Assembly: GCA_937138275.1 (NCBI GenBank)
Contig: CAKZOY010000584.1
Location: 1-14,408, forward strand
Length of the DNA: 14,408 nt
Origin: an uncultured Chloroflexota bacterium
GTDB taxonomy: Bacteria; Chloroflexota; Anaerolineae; B4-G1; DUEL01
Direction of reading: 5' to 3'
Shown here: one piece after another, positions 1 through 7,475 of the stretch
How positions within the stretch are numbered: position 1 is the first letter of the stretch
Layout: every line of letters starts with the position of its first letter
Position numbers and translations under genes: made by a program
The notes under the pieces: generated by a model
Seen by the model: the letters and a program-made list of their open reading frames with translations, nothing else
Databases searched by the model: none
Told to the model about the DNA's origin: nothing

Positions 1-392
1 GGACGCCGGACCCCCAGCAGCGTCGCGGCCGTCTGGGTGAACTCCACCAGCATCAGGTCGGGGCGGGTCTCCCGGAGCGTCCGCGCCACCGCCCCGCGCA
101 GGGCCAGATAACTGCGGAATATTCGCCAGGGGAGCGGCCCGCTCAGGGCCTGATGGTGGGGTACGGTGACGATGCGCTCACAGAAGGGGCGGGTCTCCTC
201 CACCAACGGGGCCTCTTCCCGCCGCAACCGGGCAACCAGTATCACCTGATGGCCGCGCCGGTGGAGTGCCTGAATCAGCCGGAAGACCCCCTGCCCACCG
301 GCATGTCCCACCGACAGGGCAGGGAACTCTTTGTACGCGATCAGAATCCGTTTTGACGACGAGTCTCCTTGAGGGGAATTTTCGCTCTCCAT
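1..392 (-). CDS. Glycosyltransferase, GT4-like N-terminal part (partial, runs off window)
   Basis: The reading frame is open from an ATG at 390-392 to the window edge, giving about 130 residues. Residues 15-55 have the Rossmann-type start of GT-B glycosyltransferases: a first strand KRILIAYKEFP, a glycine-rich loop (HAGGQGVFRL), a helix with ALHRRGHQV and a second strand VILVARL. A later segment reads RPDLMLVEFTQTA, typical of the N-terminal acceptor-side domain of GT4-type enzymes. The C-terminal nucleotide-sugar domain lies outside the window, so donor and acceptor are unknown. The start codon is 7 nt downstream of the RNase J stop, with GGAG inside the RNase J tail as a possible ribosome binding site, so the two genes are probably co-transcribed. 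The family is inferred from pattern only. Confidence 0.7.
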   Translation of the reverse strand, partial: MESENSPQGDSSSKRILIAYKEFPALSVGHAGGQGVFRLIQALHRRGHQVILVARLRREEAPLVEETRPFCERIVTVPHHQALSGPLPWRIFRSYLALRGAVARTLRETRPDLMLVEFTQTAATLLGVRR

Positions 393-399
393 CTGTAAT

Positions 400-2052
400 T
401 CACTCCGCTACCGCCATCACGATAATTTCCGGACGGTTCTTCGTCTGCTGATAGAAGAATTCGGAGAGGGCGGATTGGACCTGCCGTTCTACCGTCGCGG
501 GCGGCGTACCTGCCCGTACCTCCTGGACGGTCTGGCGGACCACATCTACCGCCCCCTCCACGATCTCTTCCGCGACATCGCGGGCGGCGAACCCTCGCAC
601 CGTCAGGCGGGGAGTGCCCAGGAGCGCCCCGCGCCGGGGGTCATACCGGAAGACGGCGACACACACCCCCGCCATCGCCAGCGACTCCCGGTCCCGGATG
701 ACCGCCGGCCCAACCGCGTCTCCCACCCACGTCCCGTCCACGAAGACGTAGCCGCCGGGCACCCGCGGCCCGATCCGGATGCGGTCGTCCTCAAAATCCA
801 GCACATACCCGTTCTCCACGACCGCGATCCGCTCCCGGGGCATGCCCAGTTCCATCGCCAGTTTTGCGTGTTGCTTGAGATGGCGCAGTTCGCCGTGGAT
901 GGGGACGAAGTTGCGCGGGCGGAGAATGTTAAGCAGCAATTTCTGCTCTTCCTGGCTGGCGTGCCCGGAGACGTGGACGGGGGCCAGGGGATGGTACACG
1001 ACGTCGGCCCCTTTCTGAAACAGACGGTTGATCACCCGGTGGATCATCTCCTCGTTGCCGGGGATGGTGTGGGAAGAGAGGACGACGGTATCGCCGGGCC
1101 GTACCTGTAACGACGGATGCTGACCCAGGGCCAGGCGGCTCAGGACGGCGGTCGGTTCTCCCTGCACCCCGGTCGCCAGGATGAGGCAACGGGAAGGGGG
1201 CAGGGATTCCATCTCCCCCAGGCTGACCATCATCCCTTCGGGGATGCGCAGGTATCCCAGCCGCATCGCCATTTTGATGTTATCCACCATCGTCGCTCCG
1301 GCGATGGCGACCTTCCGCCCGTAGTAGGCCGCCACATCTATTGCCTGCTGGATGCGGGAGATGAGCGAGGCAAAGGTGGCGATGATGACCCGTCCCTGTG
1401 CCCGGCGCATAATGTCATCCAGGGCCTGGGTGACAACCTGCTCCGAGGGCGTGGTCCCTGGTTCGGTGGCATTGGTGCTGTCGGCCAGAAGCACCAGCAC
1501 CCCCCGACCGGCGAACTCGGCCAGTTTGGCGAAGTCCGTTGGCTGACCGTCCACAGGCGTGTGATCAAATTTGAAGTCGCTGGAGTGGACGATCAGGCCC
1601 TCGGGGGTCATAATCCCCAACCCCACGGTATCGGGAATGGAATGGCAGACGTGGAACGGCTCCACCTGGAAGGGGCCGATATGCAGGATGTCCCCCGGGG
1701 CGATGGTGTGCAGTTTCGCTTCCTGAAGCAGATGGGCCTGACGCAGTTTCACCTCAATCAACCCGCGGGTCAGACGGGTAGCGTACACGGGCACCGGAAA
1801 CTCCCGCAGGAAGAAATGGAGCGCCCCGATGTGGTCTTCGTGGCCATGGGTGATGACGATGGCCCGCACTCGCTCCTTCTTGTCCCGCAGGTAACCGTAG
1901 TCGGGGATGATGAAGTCCACCCCATACATGTCGGACTCGGGGAACATCAGGCCGGCGTCTATCACCAGGACATCGTCCCCGTACTCCACGGCCATCATAT
2001 TTTTGCCGACTTCCCCCAGGCCTCCCAGGGGGATGATCCGTAAGTTGCTCAT
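400..2052 (-). CDS. rnj: Ribonuclease J
   Basis: This is a metallo-beta-lactamase/beta-CASP ribonuclease of 550 residues, the usual RNase J length. In the family it acts in the cytoplasm as a 5'-to-3' exonuclease and endonuclease in mRNA decay and rRNA maturation. Zinc-binding motif HGHEDH is at residues 69-74, followed by HSIPD (137-141), HSSDFKFD (156-163), LADSTNAT (189-196), and the beta-CASP motifs HVSGHAS (360-366) and PIHGE (384-388). The C-terminal domain ends in TKNRPEIIVM, as in other RNase J proteins. I chose ATG at 2050-2052 over the TTG one codon upstream because AGGAG then sits 6 nt away. The gene starts 9 nt after the stop of the methyltransferase gene, whose stop codon abuts the ribosome binding site, so the two are translationally adjacent in one operon. 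Confidence 0.95.
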   Translation of the reverse strand: MSNLRIIPLGGLGEVGKNMMAVEYGDDVLVIDAGLMFPESDMYGVDFIIPDYGYLRDKKERVRAIVITHGHEDHIGALHFFLREFPVPVYATRLTRGLIEVKLRQAHLLQEAKLHTIAPGDILHIGPFQVEPFHVCHSIPDTVGLGIMTPEGLIVHSSDFKFDHTPVDGQPTDFAKLAEFAGRGVLVLLADSTNATEPGTTPSEQVVTQALDDIMRRAQGRVIIATFASLISRIQQAIDVAAYYGRKVAIAGATMVDNIKMAMRLGYLRIPEGMMVSLGEMESLPPSRCLILATGVQGEPTAVLSRLALGQHPSLQVRPGDTVVLSSHTIPGNEEMIHRVINRLFQKGADVVYHPLAPVHVSGHASQEEQKLLLNILRPRNFVPIHGELRHLKQHAKLAMELGMPRERIAVVENGYVLDFEDDRIRIGPRVPGGYVFVDGTWVGDAVGPAVIRDRESLAMAGVCVAVFRYDPRRGALLGTPRLTVRGFAARDVAEEIVEGAVDVVRQTVQEVRAGTPPATVERQVQSALSEFFYQQTKNRPEIIVMAVAE

Positions 2053-2061
2053 CAACCTCTC

Positions 2062-2847
2062 CTATCCAGCCGTGATCCGCCGCTGGCGGGCGGCCTCAAA
2101 GAGGAGCACTGCCGCTGCGACCGCCGCGTTGAGGGACTCCACATCTCTTGCCAGGGGGATCGGGACCTCCGCATCGGCCAGCGCGCGGGCGCGCTCCCCC
2201 GCGCCCTCTGCCTCTCCGCCGACAATGAGCGCCACCGGCCCCGTCCAGTCCACATCGGTATAGAGGACGGCTCCCTGCGCCGCCGCCAGATAGACCCGAC
2301 GCCCCGCCACGGTGCGGGCGATTTCGTCCCAATCCATCGCGACCACGGGCAGGCGGAAGTGAGCGCCCATCCCCGCGCGCACCGCCTTGGGGTTGGTGGC
2401 GTCCACCGTCCCCGGTGCCAGAACGACGCCGTCCACCCCGGCCGCCAGCGCCGTGCGCAGAATGGTACCCAGATTGCCCGGATCGCGCAACCGGTCCAGA
2501 ATCAGGAGAAACGCGGGATTGGGGGGCAAGGGAAGGTCGGGGATCGGGACGACGGCAAGGAGCCCCTGGGGAGTTTCGGTATCGGCGCAGGCTGCCATCA
2601 CCTCCGCGCTGACCTCTTCGCAGGAGACGCCGGCCTGCTGCCAGACGGTCAGGAGCGCGCTGCCGCGCGGGTCCTCCTGGATGGTGGCGGTGTAGAGGAC
2701 AAAATGGGGGCGCATCCCGGCGCGGGCGACCTCTTCGCAGAGGCGGACGCCTTCTACGACAAAACGTCGTTCCCTTTGGCGGACGCGTCGCCGTTCCTGG
2801 AGCGCCCGCACCAGGCGAACCCGTTCGTTTTTCAGACTGGTGATCAT
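2062..2847 (-). CDS. TrmH/SpoU-family RNA 2'-O-methyltransferase
   Basis: A 261-residue SPOUT-class methyltransferase with the standard layout: an N-terminal substrate-binding domain (residues 1-105, starting MITSLKNERV and containing FVVEGVRL) and a C-terminal knotted domain. Motif 1 is DRLRDPGNLGTILRTA (118-133), motif 2 is ALIVGGEAEG (206-215), motif 3 is VPIPLARDVESLN (228-240) followed by a helix AAVAAAVLLFEA. The family methylates ribose 2'-OH in rRNA or tRNA using SAM; the exact target cannot be read from sequence. Motif 2 has Gly where these enzymes often have Asn before the conserved Glu. The ATG start is supported by the conserved N-terminus although no clear ribosome binding site precedes it. 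It leads directly into rnj. Confidence 0.9.
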   Translation of the reverse strand: MITSLKNERVRLVRALQERRRVRQRERRFVVEGVRLCEEVARAGMRPHFVLYTATIQEDPRGSALLTVWQQAGVSCEEVSAEVMAACADTETPQGLLAVVPIPDLPLPPNPAFLLILDRLRDPGNLGTILRTALAAGVDGVVLAPGTVDATNPKAVRAGMGAHFRLPVVAMDWDEIARTVAGRRVYLAAAQGAVLYTDVDWTGPVALIVGGEAEGAGERARALADAEVPIPLARDVESLNAAVAAAVLLFEAARQRRITAG

Positions 2848-2881
2848 TTAGAGCGGAGCGGATGCCTCCGGACGAAAATCA

Positions 2882-3016
2882 GGCTTCAGCGATTGAAATC
2901 GCCCCTCAAGGGCTTGCAGCCGGGCGTCCACCTGCGTGGATGCCGCCCCGGCGACCGCGTAGGCAGTCGCCCGGCACAAAGTGCTCTCCCCTGGGCGGTT
3001 TCAACCGCTGGCTGAA
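2882..3016. repeat. Dispersed-repeat-like element with imperfect inverted ends and internal hairpins
   Basis: The ends form an imperfect inverted repeat: TTCAGCGATTGAAATCGCCC on the left and, read on the minus strand, TTCAGCCAGCGGTTGAAACC followed by GCCC on the right. Each end is also a small palindrome by itself: GCGATT-GA-AATCGC at 2889-2902 and GCGGTT-TC-AACCGC at 2995-3008. Between them are two further stems: 2923-2944 (GGCGTCCAC/GTGGATGCC with a CTGC loop, one G-U pair) and 2950-2971 (GGCGAC/GTCGCC). It fills most of the gap between the YbjN-like gene and the methyltransferase gene. No open reading frame is evident in it. The architecture resembles REP or MITE-type dispersed repeats; copy number cannot be tested here. 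Confidence 0.65.
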
Positions 3017-3025
3017 CAATTACAA

Positions 3026-3481
3026 TCAGCCTTCAATTTCTGCAATCGCTTTGGCCGGGTTGGCGTTGCCGAACGCGACGCTCATAATCCCCGGCAGGTA
3101 GCGGTCCATCATCAACACATTGATGTACACCAACTGCTTGATCAGCGCCGACGTCAGGCGGTCGCCTTCCACGTCAATGCTGGTCTTGTAGCGCACTTCG
3201 CCGTCGTTGAAGTCCATCTCAAAGTTGCCGATGACTAGGCCGTAGTTGGCGCGGGTGAGGAATTCGGCCATCGCCTGACGGCGGTTCGGGGGAACGTTGA
3301 CGTCCAGGATGGAGTAGAAGACGAACTGCTGCTGCGCCTCGCGCGCCTGGGCGAAGCAGTTCCAGGTGCCGTTCTCCCCGCGAAAGCCCAGGCGAAGGAT
3401 GGGCTTCCCAGGCAACTGCTCAAAGCGCCAATCGTCCTCCTTAAAGAAGCGAACCACTGCATCAAAGATACTGGCGGCCAT
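3026..3481 (-). CDS. YbjN-domain protein
   Basis: A 151-residue protein with the YbjN-like fold (related in fold to type III secretion chaperones). Features seen: an N-terminal helix IFDAVVRFFKEDDW, strands around ILRLGFRGENGTWNCFAQA and FVFYSILDVNVP, a helix RRQAMAEFLTRANY, then GNFEMDFNDGEVRYKTSIDVEG, which is the family hallmark, and a C-terminal helical half. The family has no established enzymatic activity; roles as chaperone-like or sensory proteins have been proposed. I chose ATG at 3479-3481, which has AAGGAGG about 5 nt upstream, over an in-frame ATG at 3556 that would add 25 charged, low-complexity residues. It has its own promoter (3613-3640) and is cytoplasmic, with no signal or membrane segment. 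Confidence 0.8.
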   Translation of the reverse strand: MAASIFDAVVRFFKEDDWRFEQLPGKPILRLGFRGENGTWNCFAQAREAQQQFVFYSILDVNVPPNRRQAMAEFLTRANYGLVIGNFEMDFNDGEVRYKTSIDVEGDRLTSALIKQLVYINVLMMDRYLPGIMSVAFGNANPAKAIAEIEG

Positions 3482-3501
3482 ATTTTCCTCCTTTTCTTTC
3501 T

Positions 3502-3521
3502 GGCGGGTGGCCTGACCCGCC
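3502..3521 (-). other. Leader hairpin upstream of the YbjN-like gene
   Basis: A 7-bp perfect stem (GGCGGGT / ACCCGCC) with a 6-nt loop lies in the predicted 5' leader, ending about 12 nt upstream of the AAGGAGG ribosome binding site. It could affect mRNA stability or translation. It has no U tract and is not a terminator. Confidence 0.4.
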
Positions 3522-3612
3522 TGTTTGCGGGGAGAACCGGGGGTAGCGATGTCCATCTACTCCGCGGGGAAATCTCCCCCTATGGGAACCCGATAGCAGG
3601 CATATACTTAAT

Positions 3613-3640
3613 AGTATAGTGAAGTGGGGCGATATGTCAA
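3613..3640 (-). promoter_or_regulatory. Sigma70-type promoter of the YbjN-like gene
   Basis: On the minus strand TTGACA (3640-3635) is separated by 16 bp from TATACT (3618-3613), a near-consensus promoter. The predicted start is near 3606, giving a leader of about 125 nt before the ATG at 3481. The -10 box is one arm of a palindrome, TATACT-TAAT-AGTATA (3603-3618), which would overlap the start site and could be an operator or only an AT-rich coincidence. Confidence 0.75.
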
Positions 3641-3699
3641 GTGCGCGCTGGCTCAGGGCTTGTGCAGCAATTCGCTGTGATGGGAAAGGGGTGGGGCAT

Positions 3700-5307
3700 C
3701 TATTCCCAGGGCACCTGAGGAGAGCGGTAGAAGTTCACCCCCATTGCGGCAAGGCGCGGGCTATGACGGCCCAGGCGCAGATGGTATTCCTCCCAATCCC
3801 GTCCCACCGCAGGCGACCAACCGATCTCCGCAATGCCGATCAGCCGCGGGAATGCCATCCACTCCATATCCGCCACAGTCTGGATGGTCTCCGTCCAGAG
3901 GGGTGCCTCCACTCCCAGAATATCGCTTTCCCCGATCCCCTCTACCAGCGTTGCCGGGTCCCAGTCGTAGGCATCTTTGACCTCTATGTAGCCGGCCCAG
4001 TGAAGCCCCAGAGGAGTTTCCGGTGTGTACTTCATATCCAGATAGGCCCGAGTTGCGGGGGACATAATCACTCGGGCTCCCTGCCGGACCGCTTCGCGGG
4101 CCACCGCGCTGTGCCACAACTGGACGATGGAAGTGGGAAGCAATTTCGCCTGACCGATCTCCTCCCAGCCGATCATCTGTTTTCCATAAGATTGCACAAT
4201 GCCCTGTACCCGCTCTATAAAGGCGATGTAGTCGGACTGCGGGGTCGCCATTGCCTCGTCGCCGCCGATGTGGAAGTACGGCCCTGGCGTCCGCGCGGCG
4301 ATCTCCCGCACCACGTCGTCCACAAAACGGTAGGTGATCTCTTTATCCAGACAGAGGGAACTGAAACCGACCTCGGTGCCTGTATAGAGAGGGCGGGCAA
4401 CTCCGTCGCAATTCAGTTCCGCGTAGGATGCCAGCGCAGCGTTCGTGTGGCCCGGCATATCTATTTCGGGCACCACCGTGATGTACCGGTTCTGGGCGTA
4501 GGCGACGATATCGGCGTACTCCTCCTGGGAATAATATCCCCCTGGCCCTCCGCCGACCTGGGTGCTCCCCCCGATCCGGGCCAGGTCCGGCCACGAATGA
4601 ATCATAATCCGCCAACCCTGATCGTCGGAGAGGTGCAGGTGCAGGCGATTCATTTTGTAATAAGCCAGCAGGTCTATCAGATGCTTGATGACCTGGGGGC
4701 CAAAAAAGTGGCGCGAGACATCCAGCATCATCCCCCGCCAGGCAAAGCGCGGCCAGTCCCGGATGCTGCCTGTCGGCAGGGTCCAGGGACCGTCCTGGGG
4801 CGCAGAGGATTCTATGGACGGCGGGAGCAGTTGGCGGATGGTCTGAACCCCCCAGAACAGCCCGGCCGGATGCGGCGCGGATAGTCTCACCCCGTTCGGG
4901 GTGATGGCCAACTCGTACCCTTCCTCTCCCAGAGATGGATCGCTATCGGATAGAGTCAGGAGAATGCTGCCCTCCGGTAGAGCGCCGGTTGCCGCCTGCA
5001 CAGGGAAGGGGTAACCGGTGGCCGGGCGAAGATGGTCGGCCAGGTACTGGCCGATGGCCAGCAACTCCGGATCGGCGGGGTTCACGAGAACCTGTGTTCT
5101 CTCCGTGAGGGGGAACGTCCCCCCGCTCAGGTTCACTTCGGCCGGTTTGGGGATGACGGAGAAGGGCACAGTTGCACGGGTGGGCGAAGGCGTTTCAGCA
5201 GGATAGGCGCTCACTGGAACCTCCGTGGATTTCCGACAGGATGTCAGGATGGCTATGCCCGCAAGAAGGGCGGCGAACAGCAATCGGTATCGGTTTCGGT
5301 GACTCAT
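3700..5307 (-). CDS. Beta-N-acetylhexosaminidase (GH20), predicted lipoprotein
   Basis: A 535-residue glycoside hydrolase family 20 enzyme that would remove terminal N-acetylglucosamine or N-acetylgalactosamine from glycans. It starts with a lipoprotein signal: basic MSHRNRYR, a hydrophobic stretch and a lipobox LTSC with the lipidated Cys at residue 24, followed by a Ser/Thr/Pro-rich linker (25-48). The GH20b-type N-terminal domain begins at IPKPAEV (52-58). The catalytic barrel has RGMMLDVSRHF (191-201), HLHLSDDQGWR (223-233), EIDMPGH (281-287) and HIGGDE (346-351), where D350-E351 is the catalytic pair for substrate-assisted catalysis; later aromatic motifs are GWEE (380-383) and LWTE (470-473). 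ATG at 5305-5307 is preferred over TTG at 5313; neither has a strong ribosome binding site. Probably acts at the outer face of the cytoplasmic membrane. Confidence 0.93.
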   Translation of the reverse strand: MSHRNRYRLLFAALLAGIAILTSCRKSTEVPVSAYPAETPSPTRATVPFSVIPKPAEVNLSGGTFPLTERTQVLVNPADPELLAIGQYLADHLRPATGYPFPVQAATGALPEGSILLTLSDSDPSLGEEGYELAITPNGVRLSAPHPAGLFWGVQTIRQLLPPSIESSAPQDGPWTLPTGSIRDWPRFAWRGMMLDVSRHFFGPQVIKHLIDLLAYYKMNRLHLHLSDDQGWRIMIHSWPDLARIGGSTQVGGGPGGYYSQEEYADIVAYAQNRYITVVPEIDMPGHTNAALASYAELNCDGVARPLYTGTEVGFSSLCLDKEITYRFVDDVVREIAARTPGPYFHIGGDEAMATPQSDYIAFIERVQGIVQSYGKQMIGWEEIGQAKLLPTSIVQLWHSAVAREAVRQGARVIMSPATRAYLDMKYTPETPLGLHWAGYIEVKDAYDWDPATLVEGIGESDILGVEAPLWTETIQTVADMEWMAFPRLIGIAEIGWSPAVGRDWEEYHLRLGRHSPRLAAMGVNFYRSPQVPWE

Positions 5308-5360
5308 AGGCAAAAGCAGGGTGACAACCCACCGGCAGGATATGGGTCTAAACGCTCTCT

Positions 5361-5366
5361 ATTATA
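5361..5366 (-). promoter_or_regulatory. -10 box of probable GH20 promoter
   Basis: A perfect TATAAT occurs on the minus strand about 54 nt upstream of the GH20 ATG. The -35 region at the expected 17-bp spacing (5384-5389, CTTCTC) matches poorly, so activity may be weak or activator dependent. It is divergent from the TetR promoter about 100 bp away. Confidence 0.45.
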
Positions 5367-5464
5367 CCCCGCCTTGAGGAAAAGAGAAGCAGAAGGGCCT
5401 TGCCGCCAGTCCTTTCCCCAACATCTACACGGGCGCGGGAAACCTTAAAATTTCCGGCTCCCTA

Positions 5465-5493
5465 TTGACAACCGGCCCATTCTGGTGTATAAT
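5465..5493 (+). promoter_or_regulatory. Consensus sigma70 promoter of the beta-oxidation operon
   Basis: TTGACA (5465-5470) and TATAAT (5488-5493) match consensus at all twelve positions with the optimal 17-bp spacer. The predicted start is near 5500, inside the inverted repeat at 5495-5521. No other convincing promoter was seen between here and the terminator after etfA, so it probably drives all eight genes. Confidence 0.88.
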
Positions 5494-5494
5494 G

Positions 5495-5521
5495 ACTCTT
5501 GGTCAGTATATGACCGAGAGT
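5495..5521. promoter_or_regulatory. Probable TetR-family operator
   Basis: An inverted repeat with arms ACTCTTGGTCA (5495-5505) and TGACCGAGAGT (5511-5521), matching at 10 of 11 positions around a GTATA centre. It begins two bases after the -10 box and covers the predicted transcription start, the usual position for steric repression. Size and symmetry fit a TetR-family dimer, and the first gene downstream encodes such a protein, so autorepression of the whole operon is likely. The inducing ligand is probably an acyl-CoA, by inference from the operon. Confidence 0.75.
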
Positions 5522-5543
5522 TAGTAGAGGGGGTGTCGGCGCT

Positions 5544-6191
5544 TTGACGACGCGGGCACGGCGGGAACGAGAAAAGGAAGAACGCCGTCAGTCCATCCTC
5601 CAGGCTGCGCATAGGGTCTTTCTGGAGAAAGGGTTCTCCCGCGCCACGATGGACGACGTCGCCGAGCGCGCCGAACTCAGCAAAGGCACCCTCTACCTTT
5701 ACTTTGAGAGCAAGGAAACCCTCCTCGCCCACCTGTTGTTAGAAGGCCTGGATTCTCTGTATCAGTACCTGGAAGAGGCCTTCGCCCCCGATCGTCCTCT
5801 AACTGCCCTGGAACGCCTTCGTCGCCTGGGTTGGGCGTATTTCCGCTTTTTTCAACAAGAACCTCTCTATTTCCGTGTCCTGATGGCCGTCAACGGGGAA
5901 CGGTTCCGGGAGACGGTCACCCCTGAAACTTACCAGGAAGTGCTGGAAGCCAGTCTGGAAGGGTTAAACCTGGTCGTGCGCGCGATGGAGCAAGGGATAG
6001 CGGAAGGGCTATTCCCCCATTGTGACGCCCGTCAGGCGGCGGCCGTGATGTGGGCCACCCTGAACGGCGTCCTGGACCTGATGAGCCACCCCCTCCGTCG
6101 GGATATGGTGGGCGTCAGCACCGAGGCGCTGTATCAGATGGCGATGGAGACGCTCTTCCGCGGGATGCGGAGTCCTGCTCACAACCCGTAG
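5544..6191 (+). CDS. TetR/AcrR-family transcriptional repressor of the beta-oxidation operon
   Basis: A 215-residue TetR-family regulator. The N-terminal DNA-binding domain (about 13-62) shows RRQSILQAAHRVFLEKGF and the helix-turn-helix ATMDDVAERAELSKGTLYLYF (34-54), ending in the family-typical YFESKETLL. The remaining all-helical region is the ligand-binding and dimer domain, comparable in length to fatty-acid-responsive members such as FadR of Bacillus or Thermus. The start is TTG at 5544-5546, behind GAGGGGG about 10 nt upstream; no in-frame ATG or GTG fits, and the weak start would keep repressor levels low. The gene is first in the operon, 65 bp before thiolase, and 23 bp downstream of the palindrome it probably binds. 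The acyl-CoA ligand is inferred from context. Confidence 0.92.
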   Translation: MTTRARREREKEERRQSILQAAHRVFLEKGFSRATMDDVAERAELSKGTLYLYFESKETLLAHLLLEGLDSLYQYLEEAFAPDRPLTALERLRRLGWAYFRFFQQEPLYFRVLMAVNGERFRETVTPETYQEVLEASLEGLNLVVRAMEQGIAEGLFPHCDARQAAAVMWATLNGVLDLMSHPLRRDMVGVSTEALYQMAMETLFRGMRSPAHNP

Positions 6192-6198
6192 GACCGAC

Positions 6199-6217
6199 CG
6201 GAGGGAGTTCCCCTCCG
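6199..6217 (+). other. Intercistronic hairpin between tetR and thiolase
   Basis: A 7-bp perfect stem (CGGAGGG / CCCTCCG) with a 5-nt loop begins 8 nt after the TetR stop codon. No U tract follows. It may separate expression of the repressor from the enzymes by mRNA processing or stability, which is speculative. Confidence 0.4.
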
Positions 6218-6256
6218 TTACCTTTCAGCATCCGCAAACTTTTGAGGAGGTATGTG

Positions 6257-7471
6257 ATGAAAGACGTGGTGATTGTCAGTCCCTTGCGCACGCCTGTGGG
6301 AGCCCACGGCGGCGCGCTCCGCAGCCTGCGGGCACAGGACCTGGCCTGCATCGTCTTCAAGGCGGTGCTGGAGCGCACGGGCATAGACCCGGGCATTCTG
6401 GATGAGGTTATTCTGGCGAACATCGGCCAGCCCTCCGATGCCGCAAATATCGGCCGGGTCGCGGCTCTGATGGCTGGCGTCCCCATTCACGTCCCCGCCT
6501 TCACTGTCCAGCGGAACTGCGCCTCCGGGATGCAGGCCATCACCTCGGCCTACCAGGCCATCCAGGCCGGCGACGGCGAAATCTACCTGGTCGGCGGGAC
6601 CGAGAGTATGAGCAATATCCCGTACATCCTGAAGGGCGCCCGCTGGGGGTACAAACTCCGTCACGCCGAACTGACCGACGCCCTCTGGGAAGGCCTCACC
6701 GACCCCATCTGCGGGCAGATTATGGGCCGCACCGCCGAGAACCTGGCCGAGAAGTACAACATCTCCCGGGAAGAACAGGACGAGTATGCCGTCCAGTCCC
6801 ACAAGAAGGCGTTTATGGCCCAGCGGATGGGGAAGTTCAACGACGAAATCGTCCCCGTGGAGGTCGTCAAGAAGGTCGCCGGGCAGGAAGTGGCGAGGGA
6901 GGTCATCACCCAGGACGAGACCATCAACCCCGGCCTCACGGTCCAGAAGGCTGCCCTCTATCCGACCGTCTTCAAGGAAGGAGGCACCGTCACTCCGGCC
7001 AATGCCTGCCCCATCTCCGACGGCGCCGCGGCCATGATTGTCTGCACGGCCGAGAAGGCGGCACAACTGGGCCTCAAGCCCACGGCGCGCATCGTCGCCT
7101 ATGCCTACGCCGCCGTGGACCCGGCCTATATGGGCATCGGCCCGGCCTTCGCGATGCCCAAAGCCCTGAAGCGGGCGGGCCTCAAACTGGAAGACATTGA
7201 CGTCATTGAACTGAACGAGGCCTTCGCCGCCCAGGTACTGGCGGTGGCCAAGGAGATGCAGGATCAGGGCTTTGACTGGGATTGGAGTAAGGTCAACCCC
7301 AACGGCGGTGCGATCGCGCTGGGCCACCCCGTCGGCTGCACCGCGGCCAAACTGGTCGCCACCCTCACCAACGAACTCCATCGCCGCAAGGCGCGCTACG
7401 GCATTGACACGATGTGCGTCGGTGGCGGTCAGGGCGGATGCCTCATCGTGGAGCGCATCCCAATGGATTAG
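6257..7471 (+). CDS. Acetyl-CoA acyltransferase (3-ketoacyl-CoA thiolase)
   Basis: A 404-residue thiolase, the normal length, that cleaves 3-ketoacyl-CoA to acetyl-CoA and a shortened acyl-CoA, the last beta-oxidation step; some family members instead condense acetyl-CoA. The nucleophile Cys88 lies in QRNCASG (86-91). NEAFA (320-324), His357 in GGAIALGHPVG (350-360) and the general acid/base Cys387 in CVGGGQGG (387-394) complete the active site. The usual Asn-Ser before the DGAAA loop reads NACPISDGAAA (249-259). I chose ATG at 6257-6259 because GAGGAGG lies 6 nt upstream and MKDVVIVSPLRTP is the canonical thiolase N-terminus; the frame is open upstream but not coding. It is the first enzyme gene of the operon. 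Confidence 0.95.
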   Translation: MKDVVIVSPLRTPVGAHGGALRSLRAQDLACIVFKAVLERTGIDPGILDEVILANIGQPSDAANIGRVAALMAGVPIHVPAFTVQRNCASGMQAITSAYQAIQAGDGEIYLVGGTESMSNIPYILKGARWGYKLRHAELTDALWEGLTDPICGQIMGRTAENLAEKYNISREEQDEYAVQSHKKAFMAQRMGKFNDEIVPVEVVKKVAGQEVAREVITQDETINPGLTVQKAALYPTVFKEGGTVTPANACPISDGAAAMIVCTAEKAAQLGLKPTARIVAYAYAAVDPAYMGIGPAFAMPKALKRAGLKLEDIDVIELNEAFAAQVLAVAKEMQDQGFDWDWSKVNPNGGAIALGHPVGCTAAKLVATLTNELHRRKARYGIDTMCVGGGQGGCLIVERIPMD

Positions 7472-7475
7472 GCAC

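Noticed and set aside
3482..3556. 25-residue N-terminal extension of the YbjN-like protein
   Set aside because: Low-complexity charged sequence with no ribosome binding site before ATG 3556, while AAGGAGG sits ahead of ATG 3481.
6050..6256. 69-codon N-terminal extension of thiolase overlapping the TetR gene
   Set aside because: The conserved thiolase N-terminus and a strong ribosome binding site support ATG at 6257; the extension is out-of-frame TetR sequence.
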